This document shows, piece after piece, positions 22,034-32,908 of a stretch of DNA of 64,000 nucleotides (position 1 is the stretch's first letter; every line of letters begins with the position of its first letter). This stretch comes from Mastigamoeba balamuthi (lineage: Eukaryota > Evosea > Mastigamoebida > Mastigamoebidae), in assembly GCA_902651635.1 (NCBI GenBank), contig CACRSC010000011.1:701393-765392 (forward strand). Reading direction: 5' to 3'. Both the position numbers and the translations under genes were made by a program. Under the pieces are notes generated by a model that saw only the letters and a list, made by a program, of their open reading frames with translations, had not been told where the DNA came from and ran no database searches.

Positions 22034-23305
22034 GTGAAGGCACTGCTTCACTCCTCAGAGGAGAATGGTTTGCTACCACAGAATAGTCCGTACTGCCGAT
22101 CATTGGTCTATTTACTCTGTCAAGACCTTTCTCGGAAGGACACAACCACACACTTGGGGCTCTCTGATTCGGCAGTCACTCGGGCTCACTGTGATCAGGA
22201 AGAGGCTCTTCTCTGTGTGCTGTATCCCCCTGGAGTTACACACCAGTATCTCGACCCTCAGAGACTCAACCTCACACAATAAGTTCTTGACGAGCTATTG
22301 CCACCAGCGCAAGGTCGTCCCTGGTCCGAATTCAAAGGGACCAAAGAGCTTCTCTATATTCAGTATAAAACTCTTTTATTCAAGTTGCAACTGCTATTGG
22401 AATGGAGATGAAGCCACTTTCTGAATCAACCTGGAGAGGTGTTCTAAAAGAGTGCTACTGCATTCACTACAAGCGAGTACCTGACCACTGTATCTGGTGC
22501 AAGAGTCGTGGTGAACTCAAACAACAGGACCACCTTTCTGCAAAGGTATATCATTTGTTTCTTTTATACTAACTGGCTTCCAGGAAACAAAGGAATTGCT
22601 AGAAGTCCAGTTTCATGATCAGGCCCGGCTGTTGCAACATTATTAGTGTTGTCACGTTTGCTGGTTGATTCGGCAGGGCAATAGTGAAATCACTCTGGTT
22701 ATTATTGATTTTACTAAACTGACTCCTGGTTGCTATGAAAGTCAGGTACTGTTCCACTCCTGTTTATTTCTTATTATTTTCAGGTTGGAGTCACTGTTGT
22801 TTATTAGACAGTCATACAGAATGGCAAGCCCAAATTCCATTCACATACCTGGGCATTTGTGCTTGGCAAGGGCGTATCTAATGACACTGTTGCTGTTATT
22901 GGCATCGAGCGCGAGTTGTTCCGTCTGTTCCCATTCACTCATCCCAAATGCAAGTATTCTCCGAATCAGTGATGGCTGCTCAGGGCAATGGAAAAATCGT
23001 GGAATGGTGCCTCATTATTACCTTGTGTGCCTTTTCAAAAGCAGGGCAAAGAATTCGAACTGCATTGGTTTGCTAGTAACCATGGGCAAGAGGCTTGTGA
23101 TGGAATGGGAGTTGCTTTCGATCGGCAGACAACAAATAACCAGTTCAATGCTGATGGAACCACAACTCCTATTAAAACAAAAGACCAGCTCATACAGTCT
23201 CTTGCTGCTGAAGGAACAACCTCTGTGGAGCTTACTATTCCAGACGACGTTCAAGCACTGCCAATGAAGGAGTTTGACGAAGTTGTGGGAATCCAGTGGA
23301 CCTGA
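22034..23305 (+). pseudogene. Decayed DDE-transposase-like gene with introns
   Basis: Upstream part: SRKDTTTHLGLSDSAVTRAH looks like a helix-turn-helix. Later segments carry LVIIDFTKLTPG, then HTWAFVLGKGVSNDTVAVIG, then SDGCSGQWKNRG (22968-23003), then FASNHGQEACDGMG (23069-23110). The last two resemble the DGCxxQ-K-R and F-x-HG-x-CDGxG blocks of DDE-type transposase-related proteins. Several segments are separated by good GT-AG introns, for example gtatatc...cttccag (22549-22588 region), gtactg...ttttcag and gtgcctc...aaaagcag. Between them are an in-frame stop near 22808 and a one-base shift near 22961, so the copy looks inactive. Family assignment is tentative. The left end and any terminal inverted repeats were not found. 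Confidence 0.45.
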
Positions 23306-23497
23306 CACAAGTTAACCTTTGCAGAGGAGCCTGGAGAGCCTTCACAACTTCCTGTGCCTGTTGTATACTCATGGAGGACCTCAACTCCTGGAGAAGTTCC
23401 ATCTAAAAAGTGGGTGCTGAGGGTCCCAAGTGATGTCGTCCTTATTTGACCAAAATCTCGGAATCAAACCAGTTTATTACATCATCACTGACACATT

Positions 23498-23911
23498 TCA
23501 TAATTGACAACATCTAAGAAAGCTAATTCCTGAAACTGAGACCAATCTGTAAACATGTTCAGCTTCCCCTGAGGTGTGACGCACAATCATTTGATTTTGT
23601 TGGGCTGGAGGTATTTGCCGCACATTCGACACGGTGGACGGCACCGCGAAGGTACGGGGCCCCGGCGAGCAGCAGAGCCTGGCGCTGCTCTCCACGGTGA
23701 CGGAAGGCCAGAGGGGGGCGGCCGTGCAGAGGCGGCGCATGCGGCGGCACGTGCGCGAGAGGCTGCAGAGGTCCCACGGGCCCAGCAGCGGCATCAGCGA
23801 CCACACGAGGCAGTCGTCGGGCACGATGCTCAGCAGACCCTCGTCCTCGCCTTGTGGCTCCTCTGTGGTGCGGGCGCGTGTTTGCCTGCCGGGGTCCTCG
23901 GTGGTGGCCAT
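23498..23911 (-). CDS. F-box protein, 3' part probably replaced by island sequence
   Basis: The Met at 23911 opens a 137-residue frame. After a Glu/Thr-rich lead comes an F-box: LLSIVPDDCLVWSLMPLLGP, then LCSLSRTCRRMRRLC and a Trp. F-boxes bind Skp1 in SCF ubiquitin ligases, and a substrate-binding C-terminal domain should follow. Here G/C-biased codons stop at about 23620 and the last 40 residues come from AT-rich sequence of the neighbouring island, so the substrate domain seems lost or lies beyond an intron I could not define. GATATC at 23943-23948 is 32 bp upstream of the start. Confidence 0.6.
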   Translation of the reverse strand: MATTEDPGRQTRARTTEEPQGEDEGLLSIVPDDCLVWSLMPLLGPWDLCSLSRTCRRMRRLCTAAPLWPSVTVESSARLCCSPGPRTFAVPSTVSNVRQIPPAQQNQMIVRHTSGEAEHVYRLVSVSGISFLRCCQL

Positions 23912-24247
23912 TGCTGTCCTGGAAATGACTTGTGCTTTGCCAGATATCTCTGGCCACGTGAACGATTGATATCTCATCTACCTCGGAAGCGTGACATGTA
24001 TGATCTCGGGAACCGTGCATGCGCTCACATTGCAATGCGCTCCTGTGCGTTTCAAGCCGCATCCACGTATTCGAACGAATCCGTGTGCTCTTCATTGGTT
24101 CCTCCCTCGATTCGCATCATCCGTGGCTCGGCGGGACCTCCGGGGTGATGTGTAATGATGCGCGACAGCAAGGGGACGTGAATCAATTTCATGACAATCT
24201 GATTTACGAGGCCAATCGAATCGGAATTGGCTCTGTGTGCCATTGAA

Positions 24248-24565
24248 TCAGACCAGCGGGTTCTCCGCCTCCTCCACGACGATGCGCACGGCCGTGATGG
24301 CCGCCACCGCGGCCCGCAGCCTGTCGAGCCTCGCGGCGGCGTAGGGGCCCCGCCCGGCGCACGCCCTGGCCTCGTCGGCGACGAACCTGCCCAGCCTGGC
24401 CACCTCCTCCTCGAGCCTCTCGAGCCTCGCCCTCTCCCTCCCCATCGCCCCCAGCCGCTCCCTCAGCGCCGCCACCCGCGACCGCAGAGTCTCCAGCAGG
24501 TCCGGGGACGGCTGCGGCGCAGGGGGAGTGCCGGCCTGCTGCTCCTCCGCCTGGGCCGCGGCCAC
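24248..24565 (-). CDS. Coiled-coil hypothetical protein, 5' end unresolved
   Basis: The frame encodes a strongly helical Arg/Glu/Leu-rich segment (LRSRVAALRERLGAMGRERA) with heptad spacing, ending ITAVRIVVEEAENPLV. It extends upstream to an acceptor-like cgcacag near 24590, so the start codon must lie in an exon I could not place between 24590 and 24880. G/C-biased codon use supports a real gene. No family was recognised. Confidence 0.4.
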   Translation of the reverse strand: MAAAQAEEQQAGTPPAPQPSPDLLETLRSRVAALRERLGAMGRERARLERLEEEVARLGRFVADEARACAGRGPYAAARLDRLRAAVAAITAVRIVVEEAENPLV

Positions 24566-24890
24566 GAGGCAGTCCAGCCTCAGGCCTGTGCGCGGTGGCT
24601 GGTCCGGTGGTGGCTCCGTTGCTGGGACGGCCTCAGCGCAGAATGGCCGGGGCTTTGGCCCGAATCGGGGTCCCTGTGTGACTCAGTGGCAGTGGGTGGT
24701 GACGTGTGCAGCTGGTATCCTCTGCTCGGCCTTCGGGGGTGAGCAGGAAGCTCGAGGGGCGGGCGCACGCGTGGGGGGGTGGCGTGCTTCACACTCCAGG
24801 CTGTGTGTTCTACGCAGTGGGTTCGGACCACGTTGGATTCGTGAAAGATCTACGTCAGATCTGGTGGCTGGTAGCTATTTCGGGCTGCTG

Positions 24891-26441
24891 ATGCGTGGTA
24901 GAGGAAGGGGCGCGGCGGGGCAGCCGCTGTCGGCGGAGACGCTGGCGGCGGTGGCCTTCCAGGACCACATGACCCGCACCATGCAGTTCCGGCGCGGGGT
25001 CATCCTGCCCGGCTCCAAGCCCCCGCGCGCGCCTCCTCCCATGCCCTCGCCCGACCGCGACGACGTCGTCCCAGCCAGCGGCAAGCAGCCGGCGCCATCC
25101 ATGGGTACCATTTTAATTCAATTGAATTTGGCGAATCCGGAATTCAATTTGGGAAAATGTACAGCGCAGCAGCTGGGGCTGGTGCCGATGCCCCCGTCGC
25201 CCCTGACCAAGAAGCAGTGGGCCGAGGTGGGCCGCGTGTGCGCAGAGCGCAGCGCTGCAGACCCCAGGGGCGAGGACACGGGGCCCAGGGCGCCGTGCGC
25301 CATCTGCAGGGAGCCGCTGGTCGAGGGCGCCCAGGTGCTGCTGAGCTGCTCGCACGTGTTCCACAGGGCCTGCCTGCGGAGCTACGAGGAGTTCAGCGGG
25401 CACCGCGTGTGCCCGCTTTGCCGCTGCCGCGAGTACCGCAAGCTCACCATCTCCACCGACCGCGACGTCCACATGACCCGCTGCGCCATCCGGTGCGCCA
25501 ATTCAATTGATTGATTCAGAGCCCTCGGACCTGCTCTCCTCTCCTCTTCCATTCCACCACCTTCGAGGAGCGCAGGGCTGTCTATTGTGTGTTCCATCCA
25601 TTGCGTTGACTGCTGTATGGTCACGCACAATAGGATACAGGCCGCGTGGAGAGGGTTCATGACGAGGAAGTGGTACGCCAGGTGGAGCAGGATGGCCCCG
25701 AGGACAGACGCCGAGAGGGCGATCGCGTCGCGGATCGACCGGCTGGCTGTGGCCTCTGACGCCCTCCTCGCGCACATCGACCACGAGAGAGCCCTCATCG
25801 ACGCGGCGCTCAACGACATCGAGTCCACCGTCTCGCGCACGCGCCAGGTGTACGCCACGTTCGGGCCCGACTACGACTGGTCCCGGATCGTCGCTGCAGC
25901 CAACGACCGCGGGACCACCGCGTGCCCGATCTGCCTCGCCCCGCTGCTGGACCCCTCGCTCTACGAGCAGGCCGAGGAGGAGAACGCAGCCGCAGAGGGC
26001 GTTGCGAAGAAGCCCCAGCGCAGGGGAGTGACCATCCTGAGCTGCACCCACGTGTTCCACACGAGGTGCGTGCTGAGCTTCGAGCAGTTCAACACCGGGG
26101 GCCTGGACACGTGCCCCATCTGCCGGGCCGTCTACAGCAGGCGTCCCTTCGACCCCCCGCGGAAGCCCGCGTCGCGCAGATCGAACCCCGAGCAGCTCGG
26201 CATTGAAAGCGAGCTCGACTCGGACGAAGACGCGGCAGAGACGACGGAGACGAGCAAGCCCACGGTGCCGGCCCTGGACCTGCGGAAGGCCTATGCACTG
26301 CGGCCCATGCCCATCACCAGGGGGCACCAGGCGGCCGCAGAGCGGGCTGCCGCGCGCGTGAAGGCGGCGGCCGCGCAGATGCGGACCGGGTCGCATGTGC
26401 ACGAGCCGCCCAAGAGGCGAGGCCCCTCTGCAAAGAAGTGA
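24891..26441 (+). CDS. RNF32-like RING-IQ-RING protein
   Basis: Exons 24891-25104, 25165-25492 and 25634-26441 join in phase to 449 residues. First RING: CAICREPLVEG, LLSCSHVFHRACL, CPLCRCREYR. The splice to exon 3 creates RIQAAWRGFMTRKWYARW, an IQ calmodulin-binding motif. Second RING: CPICLAPLLDP, then after an insert LSCTHVFHTRCVLSFEQF and CPICRAVYSRR. The order RING-IQ-RING is that of animal RNF32, a probable E3 ubiquitin ligase linked to sperm and ciliated cells. The tail is Ala/Arg-rich and basic. Exon 1 starts MRGRGRGAAGQPLS; the choice of this Met rests on codon use and the absence of an upstream in-frame Met. Confidence 0.88.
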
Positions 26442-26456
26442 GTGTACACACCAATT

Positions 26457-26472
26457 GATATTTTCCCGCGGT
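26457..26472. promoter_or_regulatory. Second copy of the 16-bp GATATTTTCCCGCGGT element
   Basis: It is identical to 8044-8059. It lies 85-100 bp upstream of the start of the GT-B/TTLL12 gene, in the 115-bp spacer after the RNF32-like gene. Confidence 0.4.
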
Positions 26473-26556
26473 GAATTGTGCCCTTGTAGATCTCAGATTT
26501 TTGGGCCATCAAACCAGATTTTTTTTCTACTCCGCGGTCTGTCTGCAGCGTGAAAA

Positions 26557-29500
26557 ATGGCGGCTCTGCGTGGCATCTCCTTCTACCTGCCTGTGCACGG
26601 CAACTACAGCCAGGTCGAGCACTCGGCCCCGCTCGTCAGCCGCGCCCCGGGCAGCAAAATCGTGCGAGAGACGCCCCGCCCACGGGGCAACAGAGAGATG
26701 ACGTCACGGCTCAAACCCAACCCCAATGGGCCCGCGCAGTTTGTGTACGGCGACTGGAACACGGACGCGGAGAAGATGAAGAGGTTCTACTCGACGTGGA
26801 AGGGCGTCTCGGTGCACGACTTTGACCTGCGCGCCATCCTCGAGGCGCTCGCCGCCGAGGCGAACAAGGTCGTCTTCGTGCTCACTGCCAGCACCAACTA
26901 CGGTATGGAACACACGTCATGATCCCACATTCTGCGTCATTCTGATATTTCCTGACATATCCAGGATTTGGCCGCGCCCAGAGGGCCATTTTCCAGATCT
27001 GCCAGGACCTCTACCCGTCCAAGGGTCCGTCCAGCGTAGGCTCGCCAGTGTCGCTGTTTCTGACGTGGTTCCCCACCACCTCCCCACGCCAGTGATCGAC
27101 GTGTTCAGCCTGGGGCACTGCATGTACGGGTGCGAGAGCTGCGGCCTCTCGGAGCACAACGTGCCGCTGTTCTTCACGCGCTGGGCCGCGGGCGAGCTGC
27201 CCTACTCGGCCGCCGACGTGCGCTCGAGGTTCTTCCCCAAGTCCCCCAAGCACCGCGTGCTCGTCTGCCCCACCATCGGCGACACCAGCTACCTCAACAA
27301 CAGTTGCGAGCACCCCTGGCCATGGCCAGCTCGGCCTGCCCTTCTCACCGCGTCTGCCGACGGTTCAGAGGCGGTTCTCGAGTCGCTGGCGGCGCTTGCG
27401 GAGAGGCTCAAGGCGGAGCTCGGCGCGGAGATCGAGTTCGTGGCGAAGCTGCACGGGTTCTGCTACCTCAACGACGCTGAGCGCCCGCATGCGCTGTTCA
27501 CGCTGTCCGAGACGGACAGGGAGGGCGTGCGGTTCATCCGCGAGCACTTCCAGCTGGCGCCCGAGGACATGCCCTGCATCCTGCCGTACTTCGAGGCCAC
27601 CACGATCGTCGTGACGGACCAGAACTCGAGCGTGCCGTTCGAGGCGCTCTTCTTCGACCACCAGACGGTCATCGCGTTCCACAACCCCGAGACGGCGCGC
27701 CAGGACTCGAGCTACGCGTCGCTGCTCAACATCTTCCACGACACCAAGGAGCTCGAGGCGCTCCTGCGCGCCGCCATTGCCGGAAACACCACGGCCGCGA
27801 GGCCCGTGGGCGCCTCTGGCAAGGCCTTCTTCCACGCCAAGTACGGCCCCGTTGACGGCACCGAGCCCGAGAGGATCTCCAACATCCGAGGCTGGCAGAA
27901 GAAGAGTGCTCATTCCTACTACCCACTGTTTTCACATGCACACTCATTCATCTCGCTCATAACTCATATCGTCTCACACACCTCACTCGCCTCACGCTCA
28001 TCTGGATTCATCTCCCAGCTCTCAGCTTACACACTCGCACACCTGTGTTCTCCGCGTCTCTGTGCAGTCGCGGAGTGTAAGGACGTGCCTCTGGTGCCGG
28101 TTGACGAGGCGATGAAGGCGCTGGCCAGCAGGTTTAACGAGCAGTTCCCTGACCCCTCGCCGCTGGACTTCCTCGCTCGCGCGATGCCAGTGCCCCGCGA
28201 GGTCGCCGAGTACACCATCTTCGCAGGCACGCACAAGCAGCAGCTCGAGGCCGCCGGTGTCCCCGAGAAGCTGTGGAAGGCAAGCTGCACCCTCCCTCCA
28301 GAGAGACGCGTGCCCATCAGCGTGACTGACGTCGGCAAACGCGTGCAGGTGCTGTTCAACAAGGTGAGGAACGAGGTCTTCGACGCAGGCACGCTGCTGT
28401 CGTTTGCGCAGCTGCCTGACGAGGACAAGGCCGTGCTCGTCGTCGCGAGGGAGGACGGCATCAAGGCCGAGTCGGACATCTTTCTCATTGGTACACACCG
28501 AACCCCCCAGGCTCCCCTCCCCTTCCCTTTCCAGCGCAACGCTCACCTCGCGGCAGACCACGCATGGACCACGTCGCTGGACAACGCGCGCGAGCAGTTG
28601 GAGACGCTGCCGAACCTGCTGCCGCGCATGGAGGAGATGATGGGGCTGAGCGGCGACAGCAAGCCCACCGCGGAGCGCGTGGACCAGGTCTGGCAGGGCA
28701 TGTGGTCGTACAACAACCACTACATCGTCGCCACGCCCGACGGCTCGATGATGTCGCTCTGGTACGTCATGGACGAGGTCGGCACGAGCGTCACGCACAG
28801 CGACGAGCCCAGCTTCCGCTGCTGCGCGTTCGTCTACGCCGAGACGGGCGCGGCGTACAGCCTCCTGTGGCCCGTGCGCGACCTCGAGCAGGGCGACCTC
28901 GTCACACGCGACTTTGCGCACGGCTCGACGCACGAGCTCGACCGCGCCATCCGCCTGCTGCCGTTCGCTGACCGCCTCGAGCGCACGAGCGCTTTCGGGG
29001 CGCCTGAGGCCCCCGACGCCGAGCAGCTGCGCGCGATCTACGAGAACGTGCAGCGCGAGCATGCGGCCATCGCAGCCTCGGCGCCCGCGCCCATCTCGAC
29101 GGACTTCAGGGGCGCCAAGGGGACGGCGCTGGTCGGCATGGAGCGCCTGCCGCTCAAGGTGTACACGGACGTGCACCTGATCCCGCAGTTCCTCAAGCGC
29201 CCCGAGTTCGCCACGGGCGCGCAGACGATGGAGGAGGCGGACGTGCTGTTCCTGGCGCTGCAGGACTTCGACTCGCACTCGCTGCTGCGCAAGGGGCAGT
29301 TTGTCAGCCAGTTCCCCAACGAGCGCTGCGTGTGCTTCAAGAACGAGCTCGCCAAGACGGTCGAGCGCACGCTCGGCACGCCCGAGTGGTTCCCGCCGAC
29401 GTACGACCTGCGCAGCCAGGTCCCCAAGTTCGTCGCGCACTACAAGCACAACGAGGCTGCGGGGCTCGACAACCACTGGATCGTCAAGCCGTGGAACCTC

Positions 29501-30198
29501 GGCCGCAGCAAGGACATCCACGTCACCCACGACCTCTCCATGATCCTCCGCCTCGCCGAGACGGGCCCCAAGATCGTCTCCAAGTGTACCTGCGTCCTCC
29601 TCCCCGCATTCCATCCTACCTGCACTGACAGACGCTCCTGACAGACGTGGCGAAGCCGACGCTGTGGAACGGCAGGAAGTTCGACCTGAGGTTCATCGTG
29701 CTGCTGAGGTCGGCCGAGGGTGACAAGGCGCCCGAGTGCTACGTGTACAACACGTTCTGGACGCGCTTCGCCAACAAGCAGTACGCGCTCGACGACTTCT
29801 GGGACTACGAGAAGCACTTCACCGTCATGAACTACTCGCCCTTCGGCATGACGCACCTCCGCGACCACGAGTTTGTGCGCCAGTGGGACGAGCGCCACAG
29901 CGCGTCTGCAGGCGGTGATGGCGTCATGTGGGGCGAGGTGCGGTCGCGCATCGACTCGATGATCGGGCGCGTGTTCCAGGCGGCGGCGGCGGCGAAGGAC
30001 GGGCTGGGCATGGGGTACGGGTGCATGGCGGTGTACGGCATCGACCTTATCCTGACCGAGGACTACCATCCCGTGCTCGAGGAGATCAACTTCTCGCCCG
30101 ACTGCACGCGTGCCTGCGACTACGACGACCAGTTCTACAACAAGGTGTTCGGGGCGTTCTTCCTCGGCGAGACTGAATTCGTCACTCGTGTCCTTTAA
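26557..30198 (+). CDS. Putative fusion: GT-B-like transferase domain plus TTLL12 tubulin-ligase-like domain
   Basis: Six exons: 26557-26902, 26965-27024, 27093-27905, 28068-28490, 28557-29585 and 29645-30198, 1074 residues with phase kept at all junctions. Residues 1 to about 410: VVFVLTASTNYGFGRAQRAI, a Cys pair CMYGCESCG, and VVTDQNSSVPFEALFF, which resembles the donor-binding strand of GT-B glycerophospho- or glycosyltransferases. From about residue 440, AAGVPEKLW and VRNEVFDAGTLLSF match the N-terminal half of TTLL12. WFPPTYDLRSQVPKF, NHWIVKPWNLGRSKDIHV, FDLRFIVLL and LEEINFSPDC are the ATP-grasp motifs of the tubulin tyrosine ligase-like domain. Animal TTLL12 is a divergent, possibly inactive ligase. 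No in-frame stop separates the halves, and the joining intron has clean ends, so one gene is favoured; two genes remain possible. Confidence 0.75.
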
Positions 30199-30604
30199 CT
30201 CTTCGCTCGGGACCCGCCTTGCCTTCTCTCGATTGCAACCGGGACCCAATACATTGTCAGCCAGTCGGCAGCAACTCCCTTTTCTCGCACTGCACGTTTT
30301 TGGCAAGGCTATCTCTGTCTTCGAAATGTATGCATTTTCCAGTCCCCTAGGACGTGTCTTATGAGAAAAACCCAACAGGTGATGCTTGCTTGCTGCCGGT
30401 ACGCACTGATGGTGCCGCCTGCACGGTCTCGGTACCACCACGAAATGACTAGAACAGAGCATACTCTCTCGAGTCCTCTTGTTCTACCGCTGCAATGGCA
30501 TTGGATGTGCGGCACGTCATCAAAGAACATGTGAGCACACATTGATACGTCAAGCAACACAAGGCAACAATTGATTCATTAATTATGCAGATCTTGCGGT
30601 AAAG
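30199..30604. other. Convergent intergenic spacer
   Basis: This spacer lies between the 3' ends of the TTLL12-like gene and the LRR/coiled-coil gene. It is moderately AT-rich and no gene was recognised. Confidence 0.6.
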
Positions 30605-32908
30605 CTACTTGCACTTTGTCTGACTTACAGGCGGAGGCGCATGCTCGACAAGTTTGCTTGCGATCCACGTGGACCACTGCCTGATAGGTACGTCGCTCTC
30701 GACGCACAGCTCGTAGAGCGACGCCGAGTCCGTGCTGACGATCGAGCACAGAAGTTCCTGCTGCATCAGCTGCTGCTTCACGACAGGAACGAGCATCATG
30801 AAGTGCCAGAAGCGCAAGTCTTTGAGCTCCTGCTTCAGTGTCGCAACCTCCTCTTCCCTTTGGCGCAGCTCCTCGACCTTCTCCATGTAATCCGCACCAC
30901 CACTGCGCGAGCCAACCACTTAGATTTGAGGCACAAACAAGCCGTGCATACGGTCTCCTCCGCATGCACTCGAGCTCCTCGAGTGACCGGGTCAATGACT
31001 CTTGGACCGTGATGTTCTGCTCGTAGCGGCGGCAGCGCAGCGCCTCGAGCTCTTGGTCCACCTGGCACAGCACCTCAGTCGAGTTCGGCACGCCAGAGGA
31101 GCCAAGAGCCAGAGCCACGATGTCTCGGATGCGCGAGGCCTCGGTGTCCGCGGTGACCTCGAAACGCGACGACGATTTTCGGCTCAGAGGCGTACGAGAG
31201 GACGAGATGGAGCGCGTGAGTACTGCTCCTGATGGCATCTGGGCAGAAGCACAAACATCCTGCGGTGGCAGGTCTTCCTGGGGAGCCTGCTTGACAGCCC
31301 CCTTGTCGAGGAACTGCATCAATGTTTCGCAGTCGGTCACCATCTCGCCCCCATCAAACAGGTTCCCGACGACTGGGCTGGCGTGAGTGCCGCGGAGAGA
31401 CTCGCGGAAGAGAGTGCACCGTTGACTTTCTTCAGCTTTGTCATCGACAGCAGCTCGACGGGAAGAGAGTCAAACTTGTTGTGAGCAACTGCAGGGGTGT
31501 GTTAGAACTCTGCCGGCGCGAACGGGGGAGGGGGGGATGCTCACGTGATAACCGCTCAATGCCCTTGAGCTTCCGTATCGTGTGAGGCAGACTCGACAGC
31601 AGGTTGCTGTCGACTGGAAAACAGGTGAGTGGACAAGGCAGCACGGCATGACTAGCTTGCGTGCTACGTACGCCAGAGGCCCCGAAGCCGGGACAGATCG
31701 CCGATCGTGTCTGGGACACGCGAGATGCAGTTGCTCTCGAGGGACAGGAACCGGAGCTCCGAGAGCCTCCCGATCTGGTCCGGGAGCGTCGATAGCCTGT
31801 TCCTCCTCGCAGTCAGGTCCACGAGCTTCTCCAGCTTCTCGATGGACTCGGGCAGCTCCTTAATGTCGTTGGCGTCGACTTGGGTCCCCGAGGACACGCA
31901 CATGTCAGTGTGCACGACAGCAAGAGGGCAAGGCAGCATGCTTGCTGGGCGCACCGTAGAGCCTCTGCAGCGACACGAGGCAGCACACCGTCTCGGGAAC
32001 CTCTCGCAGAGAGTTGTCCTCGACTGGCCGGCAGAGGCAAGGCAGTCAGTGCGATGGGCCCCCAACACTCTGCCGCGTACGCCCGAGCGCCTGGAGCTCC
32101 GAAAGCTCCCTGAGCTCCACCGGGAGCTTCTGCAGCGCATTCCCCTTGACTGCAAGTGTTCTCAATGACGTCAGAAAGCGGGTCCCTGGGCGTATTTGCG
32201 GAGCACGCACGCCACAGCTGGCGCAGACGCTGCAGCTGCCCAATCTCGGGAGGCAGTTCCTCGAGTCCATTGAAGCTCACTGCGGGATGCACATCGCGAG
32301 AGAGGGTGTGAGAGGGGGGCGATGACGCCATTTGGGAAGAAGAAAAGAAAGAGAAGAAAACGAGCAGCGAGAAAAGAAAGAGAACAAAAGAATGCGCGTC
32401 AGTCATCAAAGAAAAGCGTTACGGTCGAGGACGCGCAGAGGCCCCAGCATGAGGTACGACGGCGCCCTGTCGAGCTCGCGCGCGCAGACGCAGGCGCAGG
32501 ACTCGTCCGCCGCCTCTGCCTCGCCGCCAAACGAGAGGTCCGTGAGCGTCTCGTTCTCGTCTGCTCCGGAGCTGCTGGGGGACAGGAGGAGCAGAGAGGA
32601 GAGAGGAGCACACGAGGGGCAGAGGGCCCGTTCAGTTCGCAGGTGCCCCGAGCGCCCTGTGCGCGCCTGCTCTGCCACTGTGGAGCGAGGGCGCGGGCAC
32701 TGGGGGAGGGCAGGGGCCTCCCTGAGGGTGCGGGGGTGGGGGCAGTGCGGGTGGCCTACAGGGCTGCGGAGCTGAGGGCGGCGGCACTGGCGGCACTGGC
32801 GGCACTGGCGGCCCCGGGGCCAAAGAGGTTCTCGATCTGGACACGGGGCACTGGGGCGCTGCCCGAGAGCGCGACGGGCACCAGTGCTATGTTACGGCTG
32901 TCTTCCAT
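30605..32908 (-). CDS. Leucine-rich repeat protein with C-terminal coiled coil
   Basis: The start is at 32906-32908 (MEDSRNIALVPVAL). After an Ala-rich first exon and an acidic second exon come eight canonical 23-residue LRRs of the SHOC2/ERBIN type, for example LSFNGLEELPPEIGQLQRL, LKGNALQKLPVELRELSEL and LESNCISRVPDTIGDLSRL. Six exons hold them; each splices in phase 1 inside the conserved first residue (Leu or Val), so the exons are symmetric modules. The C-terminal part has a Ser/Arg-rich linker and a coiled coil (VEELRQREEEVATLKQEL), ending at 30605. LRRs of this type scaffold small-GTPase and phosphatase signalling, but no specific partner can be named. AATATC at 32985-32990 is 77 bp upstream. 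Confidence 0.85.

Larger units (their letters stand above)
17650..23620. other. AT-richer island with mobile-element character
   Basis: From about 17650 the base composition shifts visibly to AT-richer sequence and returns to GC-rich near 23620, inside the F-box gene. Codon use of frames inside the island is not G/C-biased at third positions as in the neighbours. It contains a zinc-finger-like frame, an LRR gene, a long hairpin and a transposase-like gene. Acquisition as a mobile or foreign segment is inference; I do not see clear terminal repeats or target duplications at the edges. Confidence 0.55.

Noticed and set aside
22665-23267. Continuous 200-codon frame through the transposase-like region
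   Set aside because: It runs through two clear introns and gives a Leu-rich product; the spliced frames match the family motifs better.
17650-23620. Interpreting the AT-rich island as a retroelement or virus-derived insertion
   Set aside because: No reverse transcriptase, integrase, capsid or long terminal repeat was seen; only a DDE-transposase-like gene and host-like genes are visible.
28022-29614. Minus-strand 530-codon frame opposite the TTLL12-like part
   Set aside because: Shadow of a conserved ATP-grasp coding region.
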